This document shows, one piece after another, positions 1-7,605 of a stretch of 64,000 nucleotides of DNA (its first letter is position 1; each line of letters begins with the position of its first letter). Both the position numbers and the translations under genes were made by a program. The notes beneath the pieces are model-generated. The model made no database searches and was not told where the DNA came from. It saw only the letters and a program-made list of their open reading frames with translations. The stretch comes from JBJHBP01 sp050485685 (GTDB taxonomy: Bacteria; Pseudomonadota; Gammaproteobacteria; Steroidobacterales; Rariloculaceae): the NCBI GenBank assembly GCA_050485685.1, contig JBJHBW010000001.1, forward strand, positions 124,001-188,000, read 5' to 3'.

Positions 1-930
1 TCCGGCGACGACAGCGTGCTGTTCGGCATGGCCGTCAGTTATCTGCGCACCGGCATCAACGAACTCGGCGCCGAATGGCGAACGACAGCGAAGGTGGGTG
101 ACGAACCGGCGGCACTGACCAGTCTGTATCAGCCCCTGGGACCGGCCGCGCGCTTCTTCGTGGAACCTGCGCTGAGCTTCGAGAGCACGAAGATCAGTGT
201 CTGGGGCGACTCCGAAAGGCCGCTGGGCACGCTGCGACTGCGCGAGGCGATGTTCGAGTTCAGCATGGGACGTGAGCTGATGTATTTCGGCGAAATTCGC
301 GCCGGGCTGCGCCGTTCCTATGGTGATATCCGGGTCCGGGTCGGTGAGCCGGATCTGGCGCCGGGAGACGGCTTCAATCGTGGCCAGGCGTTCGTGCGGT
401 TCTCTGTGGATACGCTGGACAGCATCGCGTTTCCCCGCACTGGCGTACTCGCAACCACCGAGTGGCTGGGGTCGCGCAGCCGGCGCCTGTCCGCCGACAA
501 CGATTTCGATCACTGGCGGGTGCGGGCCTTTCACGCACGCACCTGGGGGCGCCACACGCTGCTGTCCAGCTTCCGTTACGACATCACCACTCGCGGGGAA
601 CTGCCGCTTGAGAGCCAGACCCGGCTCGGCGGCTTCATCGACCTGTCGGGCCTGAACTATCACGAGCTGTCAGGCCAGAACTCCATGCGCATCGGGCTCA
701 GCTACTACAGACGCATCGGCGACCTCGCCCTGTTCCCGGCGTTCGCAGGCATCAGCCTGGAGGCCGGTAATGTGTGGCAGAACCGTCGTGACATAGGCAT
801 GCGCGACACCGTGCTGGGTGGATCCCTGTGGGCCGGTGTGGATACGCCCGTGGGGCCGATCTATGTCGGCTATGGCCGCGCCCAGGGTAACAGGGACGCC
901 GTTTACGTGTTTCTCGGCAACATCTTCTGA
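1..930 (+). CDS. C-terminal beta-barrel of an outer-membrane surface-antigen (Omp85-type) protein, 5' truncated
   Basis: The reading frame is open from the first base of the window, so the N-terminus lies outside it. About 309 residues are visible, dominated by alternating polar/aromatic beta-strand segments. The protein ends in VYVFLGNIF, a terminal phenylalanine typical of BAM-assembled outer-membrane barrels. The late segment (AGNVWQNRRD, then VGPIYVGYGRAQG) resembles the last strands of the bacterial surface antigen (D15) domain. In related gammaproteobacteria this kind of tail is found on patatin-like phospholipases of the PlpD/RssA type. The patatin part cannot be seen here, so a BamA/TamA-like protein remains possible. 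It would sit in the outer membrane. Confidence 0.75.
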   Translation, partial: SGDDSVLFGMAVSYLRTGINELGAEWRTTAKVGDEPAALTSLYQPLGPAARFFVEPALSFESTKISVWGDSERPLGTLRLREAMFEFSMGRELMYFGEIRAGLRRSYGDIRVRVGEPDLAPGDGFNRGQAFVRFSVDTLDSIAFPRTGVLATTEWLGSRSRRLSADNDFDHWRVRAFHARTWGRHTLLSSFRYDITTRGELPLESQTRLGGFIDLSGLNYHELSGQNSMRIGLSYYRRIGDLALFPAFAGISLEAGNVWQNRRDIGMRDTVLGGSLWAGVDTPVGPIYVGYGRAQGNRDAVYVFLGNIF

Positions 931-973
931 CACACTGCTGCCGACTGCGGGTCAACGGTGGCTGCCGTCTGTG

Positions 974-1029
974 TCGGCTATCGGTTATCGGCTGTCGCTT
1001 ATCGGCTGTCGGTGCCCGGTTATCGGGGC
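974..1029. repeat. Degenerate heptamer tandem repeat, consensus TCGGYTR
   Basis: Eight consecutive 7-base units can be read with a strict 7-base period. The first two are TCGGCTA and TCGGTTA; TCGGCTG occurs twice; the last three drift away from the consensus. The array fills most of the intergenic space between the outer-membrane barrel gene and the small membrane protein gene. I see no promoter or terminator in it. Frames translated across it are low-complexity artefacts. Confidence 0.75.
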
Positions 1030-1035
1030 AACCGG

Positions 1036-1191
1036 CTAGCCGGGGCCGGACTTGTGAAAACGGCCCCACGCATAGAGCAGGACGCCCACGACCGCGATGC
1101 TGGATCCCAGCCAGAAATCCGAACCGACCTGCGCGATCTCGAGCAGCAGCCCGGCGCAGAGTATGAGTATTCCGATGACCTTGATGCTCAC
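1036..1191 (-). CDS. Small two-helix membrane protein
   Basis: A 51-residue protein starting at GTG (VSIKVIGILI) fits best, because AAGGAGG lies 11 bases upstream of that GTG. A longer in-frame extension to 1326 is possible, but its first 45 residues are hydrophilic and low-quality and it has no ribosome-binding site. Two hydrophobic stretches, IGILILCAGLLLEIA and SSIAVVGVLLYAWG, are likely membrane helices joined by a short loop. The tail FHKSGPG is basic. It is divergent from the cystathionine-synthase-like gene at 1341. I do not recognise the family and assign no function. Confidence 0.55.
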   Translation of the reverse strand: MSIKVIGILILCAGLLLEIAQVGSDFWLGSSIAVVGVLLYAWGRFHKSGPG

Positions 1192-1340
1192 GAAGGGTGC
1201 ATCCTCCTTGTTGCGTCCACCGCTACCGTAACTGATTTGCGACCCCGATTGGGCGCGCGAACCCGTTTCGCACGGCGCCGCAGCGATGCGCCGGAGGTTT
1301 CCGGTATCATTCCGCTTCCTGTTCACCCCCGGAGTGGCCC

Positions 1341-2492
1341 ATGGGCTTTACGACCAAGCAGATACACGCAGGTGTAACCCCGGATCCTGTCACCGGCGCG
1401 ATTCTCACGCCCGTGTATCAGTCGACCACCTTCGTTCAGGACTCGGTGGATGAGTACCTGGGCAAGGGATATTCGTACTCGCGCAGCGGCAATCCCACCG
1501 TGCGGGCACTGGAGAACAAGCTCACGGCACTGGAGGAAGGTGCCGATTGCACCTGCTACACCACCGGCATGGCAGCCATTCAGGCCGTACTGCAGGCACT
1601 GCTGAACGCCGGCGACCATGCCGTCGTGTCCGACGTCGCTTACGGCGGCACCTACCGCCTGTGCACCAAGGTATTCGCGCGTTTCGGGGTCGAGTTCACG
1701 TTTGCCGATACGTCCAGTCCCGAAGCGGTACGCGCTGCCATCAGGGACAACACGCGCCTGATACTGACCGAGACGCCGGCGAATCCCACGCTGAAGCTGA
1801 CCGACATTGCCGCGATATCGGAAATTGCGACCGCGAAGGGGATTCCGCACGCTGTCGACAATACGTTCCTGTCGCCCTACTTTCAGCGCCCGCTGGAACT
1901 GGGTGCGAATATCGTGATCCACAGCACCACGAAGTACTTCGACGGACACAACGCAACTGTCGGCGGTGCCGTAGTCACGGATACGAAGGAGCTGGATGAG
2001 CAGATACGCTTTGTGCAGAACGCAGCCGGCCTGATCATGTCGCCGTGGGTGGCATGGCTGACCCTGCAGGGCACCAAGACGCTGTCCGTCAGGATTGAAC
2101 GTCAGTCGAACTCCGCATTGCAGATTGCCCGATTCCTCGAGACTCACCCGAAAGTGGCAAGCGTCTGTTACCCCGGTCTTGAGTCATTTGCCCAGCACGA
2201 TCTTGCGAAGCGACAGGCCAGCGGATTCGGCGCGATGCTGTGGTTCGAAGTCGAGGGGGGCGTTGCGGCCGGCAAGAAGCTGATGGATTCGGTGCAGCTT
2301 TGCACGCTGGCCGAGAATCTGGGGTCGGTGGAAACGCTGATCACGCATCCGGTGACCATGACTCACGCCGATGTCGAAGAGGCGGAACGCAAACGTGTCG
2401 GAATCACCGACGGCCTGGTTCGCCTCTCCGTGGGACTTGAGGACGTCGACGACCTGATTGCCGATCTCGATGCTGCGCTGGCAAGAATCTGA
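1341..2492 (+). CDS. Cystathionine gamma-synthase/gamma-lyase family PLP enzyme
   Basis: This 383-residue protein belongs to the Cys/Met metabolism PLP-dependent family (MetB/MetC/CGL). It is full length. It carries the N-terminal TPVYQSTTF motif, the cofactor-stacking region (TTGMAAIQAV), the Asp that binds the pyridine nitrogen (AVDNTFLSP) and the Schiff-base lysine K198 in HSTTKYFDGH. The C-terminal SLGSVETLITHP and RLSVGLED motifs are typical of gamma-synthases and gamma-lyases. Expected chemistry is gamma-replacement of an activated homoserine with cysteine to give cystathionine, or the reverse elimination; sequence alone does not separate them. A paralogue follows 46 bases downstream, so the two are probably co-transcribed as a transsulfuration pair. 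The metX/metY genes at 26575-29148 provide a separate route to homocysteine. Confidence 0.9.
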   Translation: MGFTTKQIHAGVTPDPVTGAILTPVYQSTTFVQDSVDEYLGKGYSYSRSGNPTVRALENKLTALEEGADCTCYTTGMAAIQAVLQALLNAGDHAVVSDVAYGGTYRLCTKVFARFGVEFTFADTSSPEAVRAAIRDNTRLILTETPANPTLKLTDIAAISEIATAKGIPHAVDNTFLSPYFQRPLELGANIVIHSTTKYFDGHNATVGGAVVTDTKELDEQIRFVQNAAGLIMSPWVAWLTLQGTKTLSVRIERQSNSALQIARFLETHPKVASVCYPGLESFAQHDLAKRQASGFGAMLWFEVEGGVAAGKKLMDSVQLCTLAENLGSVETLITHPVTMTHADVEEAERKRVGITDGLVRLSVGLEDVDDLIADLDAALARI

Positions 2493-2538
2493 ACCGGCAA
2501 GACGACCCTGACCGATCGCGGCTGCGCCGCTGGAACGC

Positions 2539-3708
2539 ATGAAAAAAGATACACGAGTCACACATCAGCCACGGGTGGAGCTGGTAGCCGGCAATCGCCC
2601 GCTGGTCAGCCCGATCTACCGTTCGGTCAAGTTCACCTATCCGGACATCGCCTCGGCTTACAGTGCCGAGGCCCGTGACGGTGGATTCGATTACTCACGC
2701 GATGCCAATCCGACCACGCGCCAGCTGGAACTGCTGTGTGCCGATCTGCAGCAGCGCGATGACGCCGTCGCGACCGCCAGTGGCATGGCTGCCGTGTGGC
2801 TGGCATTGCTTGGCAATCTGCGCGCCGGCGATCGCGTGGTGTTCTTCGTCGAGTGCTACCGGCCGACCCGCGTTGCCATCCGCAAGTTTCTGCCGCGCTA
2901 TGGCATAGAGTTCGAGATGGTCAGCCTGCATGATCGCGCCGCGGTGGAAACGGCGTTTGCCCGCGACAACACGCGCGTGGTCATGTTCGAGGCACCGACC
3001 AATCCCATGCTGCAGGTACCCGATATCGAAGCGATCTGTGAACTGGCCGCGAGCCATGACGTGGTGACCCTGCTGGATAACACGTTCGCCGGGTTGCACA
3101 ACCATGGCAGTTTTGCGGTCGATTACTACGTGCACAGCCTCACCAAGTACGGCAACGGCCATGGCGATGTGCTCGGCGGCATCGTCGTCGGCAGCCGGGA
3201 GAAAATCGCGCGGCTGCGGCCGTTCGCCGTGAATCTGGGTGCGATGATGGATCCGGGCGTCGCCTGGCTGATTGCGCGCGGCCTCAAGACATACTCCCTC
3301 CGTTACCGTCGCCACTCGGAGAACGCACTCGCCGTGGCGCGGTTCCTGGCCGGTCGCGCCGAAGTCGATCGGGTGTTCTATCCGGGGCTGCCCGACGATC
3401 CTGGCCACGAGCTGGCCGTAAGGCAGATGGAAGACTTCGGTGGAGTGCTGAGCTTCAACCTGCGTGCGACACCTGAGCAGACCGTGGCGTTTCTCGACCG
3501 ACTGCAGCTGTTTGCAACCACGTCCAGCCTCGGTTCCACCGAGTCGCTGGCGGCGCCGGTGAAGCTGTACTGGTGCGGCGATCTCAACGCGGATGAACTC
3601 GCGGCGGCGCAGATCACCGAAGGCACGGTGCGGCTGGCGATCGGTCTGGAGCACCCCGACGATCTGACGGCGGACCTTGCAGCGGCGCTGGAGGCTGTCT
3701 TCGGCTGA
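2539..3708 (+). CDS. Second Cys/Met metabolism PLP enzyme (cystathionine lyase-like)
   Basis: This 389-residue protein is from the same fold family as the gene at 1341 but is clearly a different subfamily. Seen motifs are SPIYRSVKFTYPD near the N-terminus, SGMAAVWLAL, LLDNTFAG for the cofactor Asp, and lysine K203 in VHSLTKYGNGHGDVLGG. The C-terminus has SSLGSTESLAAP and RLAIGLEHPDD. A beta-lyase or gamma-lyase activity on cystathionine is the simplest reading given its tandem position behind a synthase-like gene, but O-acylhomoserine sulfhydrylase chemistry cannot be excluded. Its stop lies one base short of the convergent waaA stop, and no terminator is visible between them. Confidence 0.85.
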   Translation: MKKDTRVTHQPRVELVAGNRPLVSPIYRSVKFTYPDIASAYSAEARDGGFDYSRDANPTTRQLELLCADLQQRDDAVATASGMAAVWLALLGNLRAGDRVVFFVECYRPTRVAIRKFLPRYGIEFEMVSLHDRAAVETAFARDNTRVVMFEAPTNPMLQVPDIEAICELAASHDVVTLLDNTFAGLHNHGSFAVDYYVHSLTKYGNGHGDVLGGIVVGSREKIARLRPFAVNLGAMMDPGVAWLIARGLKTYSLRYRRHSENALAVARFLAGRAEVDRVFYPGLPDDPGHELAVRQMEDFGGVLSFNLRATPEQTVAFLDRLQLFATTSSLGSTESLAAPVKLYWCGDLNADELAAAQITEGTVRLAIGLEHPDDLTADLAAALEAVFG

Positions 3709-3709
3709 G

Positions 3710-4996
3710 TCAGTGACGACCGACGCGTCCACGCTCCTTCAGCGTCTCGGTCATCAGCTTCATTGTGCGCGCCAGCGCACCGCGGTTGTCCGCGACCAGA
3801 CGCCGCCCGGCAGCGCCGGTGGCCTGGCGAGCCGGGGGATTCTCAAGCAACGCCGTCACCGCCTCAGCAATGTCGGCAGCATTATGCACCTGCCGTCCGG
3901 CACCACGCTCCAGCGCCATCACGCTGATTTCCTCGAAGTGGAACGTATACGGGCCGAACAGCACCGGCACACCGACTGCGCAGGCCTCGAGCAGATTCTG
4001 CCCGCCCTTACGCACCAGGCTTCCGCCTATGAATGCGACGTCCGATGCGGCATACAGCCGCTGCAGCTCGCCCATCGTGTCACCCACCAGCACATCGGTG
4101 CCGTTGGGCAGGCTGCCGCGCGTCTCGCTGCGCAGCGCAATCTCGTACCCTGCCCGCTCACACAGCCGCGCCACCGGCTCGAAACGCTCCGGATGCCTGG
4201 GCACCAGCACCAGCAGCAGATCGGGGAACCGCTGACGCAGTTCAGCAAAGGCCTTGAGCAGGATGCGCTCCTCTCCCCTGTGCGTGCTGGCTGCGATCAG
4301 CACCGGGCGATCACGTCCCCACGACGCTCGCAGTGCCGCCGCCTCTTCCAGCCTGTGAGCCGGCATCTCCACATCGAACTTCAGATTGCCGGTGACATGG
4401 ATGCGCCCTTCCGGCGCGCCCAGCGTGCGCAGGCGATAGGCATCGGTGCGGGTCTGCGCGCAGATCACATCGGCGTGGCCAAGCATGTTGCGGAACGTGC
4501 GCGGCACCAGCGAGTAACCTCGCAGCGACGCCTGCGATACACGCACGTTGACGAGCAGTAACGGGATGTCTCGCTGATTACAGGCGCGAAAGATGTTTGG
4601 CCAGAATTCCGTTTCGGCGATCACGGCAAACGCCGGACGCGCACGATTGAGGAATCGGTTCACGGCGAACGGCACGTCGTACGGCACATAGGCGTGACTG
4701 ACCCGGTCAGCGAACAGGTCGCGCACCTGAGCCGATCCGGTTGGCGTCATCGTCGTGATCAGTATGCGGTAGTCCGGAAACTGCTCGGCCAGCGCATCGA
4801 CCAGCACCACGCAGGAGCGTACCTCACCGACCGACACCGCATGAATCCAGATGACCTCTTCGCCAGGCGGTGTCTCGATGAAGCCGAAGCGCTCCGGCCA
4901 GCGATACCAGTAGGCGCGGTAGCGAAATCCACGCCACAGCAGCTTCACGATCGCATACGGAAGCAGAAGGTAGGACAATACGGCCCAGGCAGTCAT
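3710..4996 (-). CDS. waaA: 3-deoxy-D-manno-octulosonic acid (Kdo) transferase, copy 1
   Basis: A 428-residue inner-membrane-anchored GT30 glycosyltransferase that moves Kdo from CMP-Kdo onto lipid A precursor at the cytoplasmic face. The first 20 residues form the membrane anchor. Seen family motifs are IHAVSVGEVRS with the catalytic Glu, AETEFWPN, TGNLKFD, AASTHRGEE and the canonical LVPRHPERFEP. A nucleotide-sugar site GGSLVRKGGQNLLEA replaces the more usual GGHNPLEP. It is the last gene of the Kdo operon, 16 bases after the kdsC-like gene. A second, more divergent WaaA opens the same operon, so this copy, with its canonical motifs, is the better candidate for the housekeeping Kdo transferase. 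Confidence 0.93.
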   Translation of the reverse strand: MTAWAVLSYLLLPYAIVKLLWRGFRYRAYWYRWPERFGFIETPPGEEVIWIHAVSVGEVRSCVVLVDALAEQFPDYRILITTMTPTGSAQVRDLFADRVSHAYVPYDVPFAVNRFLNRARPAFAVIAETEFWPNIFRACNQRDIPLLLVNVRVSQASLRGYSLVPRTFRNMLGHADVICAQTRTDAYRLRTLGAPEGRIHVTGNLKFDVEMPAHRLEEAAALRASWGRDRPVLIAASTHRGEERILLKAFAELRQRFPDLLLVLVPRHPERFEPVARLCERAGYEIALRSETRGSLPNGTDVLVGDTMGELQRLYAASDVAFIGGSLVRKGGQNLLEACAVGVPVLFGPYTFHFEEISVMALERGAGRQVHNAADIAEAVTALLENPPARQATGAAGRRLVADNRGALARTMKLMTETLKERGRVGRH

Positions 4997-5012
4997 TGTT
5001 GCGAAAGACAGC

Positions 5013-5696
5013 TCAGCTGTTGACCAGTTTCGTTTCCACCGCCTGACGGGCCGTGAAATACCTGACGTAGGATTCGTCCGAGGCTGTGCGCGATCTCACA
5101 ACCTGCTCGAAGCGACCGGTGAGTCCCAGCAGCAACTCGGTCACCTCGCGCACCGCATGCTGTCCGCCTTCCCCGGCGGTCACAAAATCGGCCAGCCCCT
5201 CGCGCGCCACATACTCCGCCAGCAGCGGACTGGCCTTGCGACGCACGAGAAAACGCAGACCGCAGCCAGACGCCATGGGCAGGTCATTCACATCATCGAA
5301 CACGACGGCCAGCTGGTCCTGACTGATGCCGTAGCGCTGACAGAGCGCCGTCACGGCATCCGCCTTGTTGCGCACACCGGGATAAATCGCATGGAAGTGC
5401 TCCCTGCGTGCAAACGCGATGGCATCCGGGTTGGCCGCTCCGGTCACTATCGCGGTAACGGGCAACCCGTGCCCGCCCAGCCAGAGCGCGTAGCGCAACA
5501 GGTTGGTGCCCATGGAATCGGATTCGCTGAAAGGACTGGGCGCGTGTTCGCCCTTGACACCGGCATTGAACACGCCGTCCCAGTCGAACACGATGCCGCG
5601 CAGCGCCGCGGCCCGCTCGGCAATCGTGGCCGCGGAAGTCAGAAATGCCGCGCCCGATGCCGTATAGCGGGCCTCAAGCTCCGCCGGCTCAAACAT
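5013..5696 (-). CDS. kdsC: KdsC-like HAD phosphatase (Kdo-8-phosphate phosphatase)
   Basis: The start at MFEPAELEARY is chosen because it lies 4 bases after the stop of the upstream gene, and residues further upstream overlap that gene without family resemblance. The product has 227 residues, longer than typical KdsC (about 180-190), with extra N- and C-terminal segments. HAD motif I is IVFDWDGVF (nucleophile and acid/base Asp), motif II is the Thr in AIVTGAAN, the conserved Lys is in RNKADAV, and motif IV is VVFDDVNDLPM. The ending GGQHAVREVTELLL matches the GGRGAVREV tail of KdsC. The segment after motif I is diverged from the usual TDGRI. It would dephosphorylate Kdo-8-P to Kdo. Context supports this; the exact substrate could be a related ulosonic acid. 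Confidence 0.75.
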   Translation of the reverse strand: MFEPAELEARYTASGAAFLTSAATIAERAAALRGIVFDWDGVFNAGVKGEHAPSPFSESDSMGTNLLRYALWLGGHGLPVTAIVTGAANPDAIAFARREHFHAIYPGVRNKADAVTALCQRYGISQDQLAVVFDDVNDLPMASGCGLRFLVRRKASPLLAEYVAREGLADFVTAGEGGQHAVREVTELLLGLTGRFEQVVRSRTASDESYVRYFTARQAVETKLVNS

Positions 5697-5700
5697 CGGC

Positions 5701-6741
5701 TCAGGCGCGTTGCGGGCCGAGCAGGCCGAGCTTGACCAGATCCTGAATGTCGAGCACGCCGGCCGGACGCTCACCATCCACGACCACAATGCTGTCCACC
5801 TTGAACTCCTTGAACAGCTTGACGGCCTCATTCAGCAGGCTGTCCTTCGGAATGCTGACCGGACTGGGCGTAAAGCCGATGTCGGCGAGGGACTTGTCCA
5901 GAATCTGCCGCCCGTCCTGCTGCAGCTTGCGGCGCAGATCGCCATCGGTGAACACGCCGGCAAGATGGCCCTGGCTGTCGACCAGGGTGACGATACCGAG
6001 TCTGGACTCGGTCATCTTCACCATCGCCGTACTCAGCGTCTCGGAGGCTTCACAGACCGGGTTCACGGCACCCATGAGATCACGGACCTTCAGGGTCATC
6101 AGCTGCGTGTGTTCGCGGAACTGCGCGGTGCCGACCTCAGTCAGCGAGTTATCGCAGAGATGGTTGATCACACCGAAAGGCACGGTGCAGACATGCACGC
6201 CGGTCAGCAGCGCCTGTCGCACGTGCTCGGCATGACGCACCGACGAGAACATGACCTTGGCGTCATAACCGTGCGTCACGATGACATCGACGCACTGTTC
6301 GAACAGCTTGATGGCATCGTGCCCCTGGTCCTGAAGACGTCCGGCCAGCGGACAGACGAACGCGGCGCCCGCCGCCATCGCCATGTAGGCCTGATTGAGC
6401 GTGTAGATAAGGTGCACATTGACGCGGTGGCCGCGCTTGGTCAGCCGATCGCACGCCTTCACGCCGGCATTGGAGATAGGCACCTTGAACACCGGTTCCT
6501 TCTGCAGCCCGGGCAGCGCCAGAATGCGGTCGGCCTCGCGCAGGATCTCATCGGGTGAATCGCCCAGCGCCTCAACCTGCAGTTCCGGCACCATGCCGGA
6601 CAGCTTGACGATCGCTCCGTCGATGTCGGTGATGCCATGACGATGCATGAAGGTCGGCGTCGTGGTCAGACCCGCAAGAAAGCCGAAATCGAATGCGGTT
6701 TCGATCTCCTTGAAATCAACGGAGTCGAGATAAAGTTCCAT
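5701..6741 (-). CDS. Transaldolase/F6P-aldolase-like domain fused to KdsD-type tandem CBS domains
   Basis: This 346-residue fusion sits exactly where kdsD would be expected. Residues 1 to about 212 are a class I aldolase of the transaldolase/fructose-6-phosphate aldolase family. It starts MELYLD like FSA; Asp6 is conserved; the Schiff-base lysine is K86 in PVFKVPIS; and the later motifs GRLQDQG and MFSSVR align with FSA. The family's TTNPS motif is TTTPT, so the usual Asn is Thr. Residues about 218-345 are two CBS domains with GVFTDGDLRR and AGVLDIQDLVKLG, the signature sequences of arabinose-5-phosphate isomerase KdsD. The SIS isomerase domain is absent. It lies between kdsA and the kdsC-like gene. 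I infer that it makes or controls arabinose 5-phosphate for Kdo synthesis; this is not an established function. Confidence 0.85.
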   Translation of the reverse strand: MELYLDSVDFKEIETAFDFGFLAGLTTTPTFMHRHGITDIDGAIVKLSGMVPELQVEALGDSPDEILREADRILALPGLQKEPVFKVPISNAGVKACDRLTKRGHRVNVHLIYTLNQAYMAMAAGAAFVCPLAGRLQDQGHDAIKLFEQCVDVIVTHGYDAKVMFSSVRHAEHVRQALLTGVHVCTVPFGVINHLCDNSLTEVGTAQFREHTQLMTLKVRDLMGAVNPVCEASETLSTAMVKMTESRLGIVTLVDSQGHLAGVFTDGDLRRKLQQDGRQILDKSLADIGFTPSPVSIPKDSLLNEAVKLFKEFKVDSIVVVDGERPAGVLDIQDLVKLGLLGPQRA

Positions 6742-6766
6742 TTATAAGCCTCGGGTTGTGCCGGGA

Positions 6767-7603
6767 TCAGTGTCTGATCTGGGACCGGACGAGATTGTGA
6801 ATATCGAGCAGCGGCTTGACGAATTCGGCCAGCTGATCGAGATAGTACTGACTGGCCGCATCGCAAAGCGCTTCCGGCGGATTCGGGTGTGCTTCAATGA
6901 AGATACCGTCGACGCCGGCCGCTACACCGGCGCGACCGAGCACGGCAAGAAACTCGCGCGTACCGCCACGCGGATCCTTGCTCGGAATACCGTACTTGCG
7001 AATGGTATGCGTGATGTCGAACACGACCGGATAGCCGATCTGGTTCAGCAGCAGAAACGCGCGTGGATCGACGATCAGATCATTGTAACCGAAGGTATAC
7101 CCGCGCTCGGTCAGGATGATCTGCTCGTTGCCGGCCGCCTCGATCTTCTTCACCGGCTTGGCCATGTTGTCCGGCGCAATGAACTGGCCATGCTTGATAT
7201 TCACGACCGCGCCGGTTTTCGCCGCCGCGACCACCAGTTCGCTCTGCATACACAGATAGGCCGGAATCTGCAGCACATCAACGACTTCGGCAGCCGGCGC
7301 CGCCTGATCGGGATAGTGGATATCGGTCAGCACCGGCAGGTCGAACTCGCGTTTGACCTTCTCCAGCACCTTCAGGCCCTCGTCCAGACCCGGGCCCTGG
7401 TAATAGTCCAGGGAACTGCGGTTGTCCTTGGAGAACGAGGACTTGAAAATCAGCGGCATGCCGAGAGATTCAGCGATCTTCTTCAGCCGCTCGGCCGTGT
7501 GCATCATCAGCGACTCGGCCTCGATCACGCACGGGCCTGAAATCAGAAAAAGCTGATCGGATCCGCAATCGATATTGCCTACCTGAACGTGTTTCTTGGT
7601 CAT
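6767..7603 (-). CDS. kdsA: 3-deoxy-8-phosphooctulonate (Kdo-8-P) synthase, metal-dependent type
   Basis: A 278-residue DAHP-synthase-family enzyme that condenses phosphoenolpyruvate with arabinose 5-phosphate. The ATG at 7603 is preferred, 2 bases after the stop of waaA-2, with GGA 6 bases before it; a TTG two codons earlier overlaps that stop. Substrate motifs include FSKDNRSSLDYYQGPGL and the phosphate and metal region NIKHGQF. The N-terminal SGPCVIEAES carries a cysteine (C25) where metal-independent KdsA such as that of E. coli has Asn. FDITHT, FIEAHP and the CDAAS Asp complete the expected metal ligands, so this is a class II enzyme. The next gene downstream is the aldolase-CBS fusion. 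Confidence 0.95.
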   Translation of the reverse strand: MTKKHVQVGNIDCGSDQLFLISGPCVIEAESLMMHTAERLKKIAESLGMPLIFKSSFSKDNRSSLDYYQGPGLDEGLKVLEKVKREFDLPVLTDIHYPDQAAPAAEVVDVLQIPAYLCMQSELVVAAAKTGAVVNIKHGQFIAPDNMAKPVKKIEAAGNEQIILTERGYTFGYNDLIVDPRAFLLLNQIGYPVVFDITHTIRKYGIPSKDPRGGTREFLAVLGRAGVAAGVDGIFIEAHPNPPEALCDAASQYYLDQLAEFVKPLLDIHNLVRSQIRH

Positions 7604-7605
7604 CC

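Noticed and set aside
958..1377. Plus-strand open frame of 139 codons across the heptamer repeat
   Set aside because: Its N-terminal part is translated repeat (VGYRLSAVAYRLS) and it runs into the start of the cystathionine-synthase-like gene in another frame.
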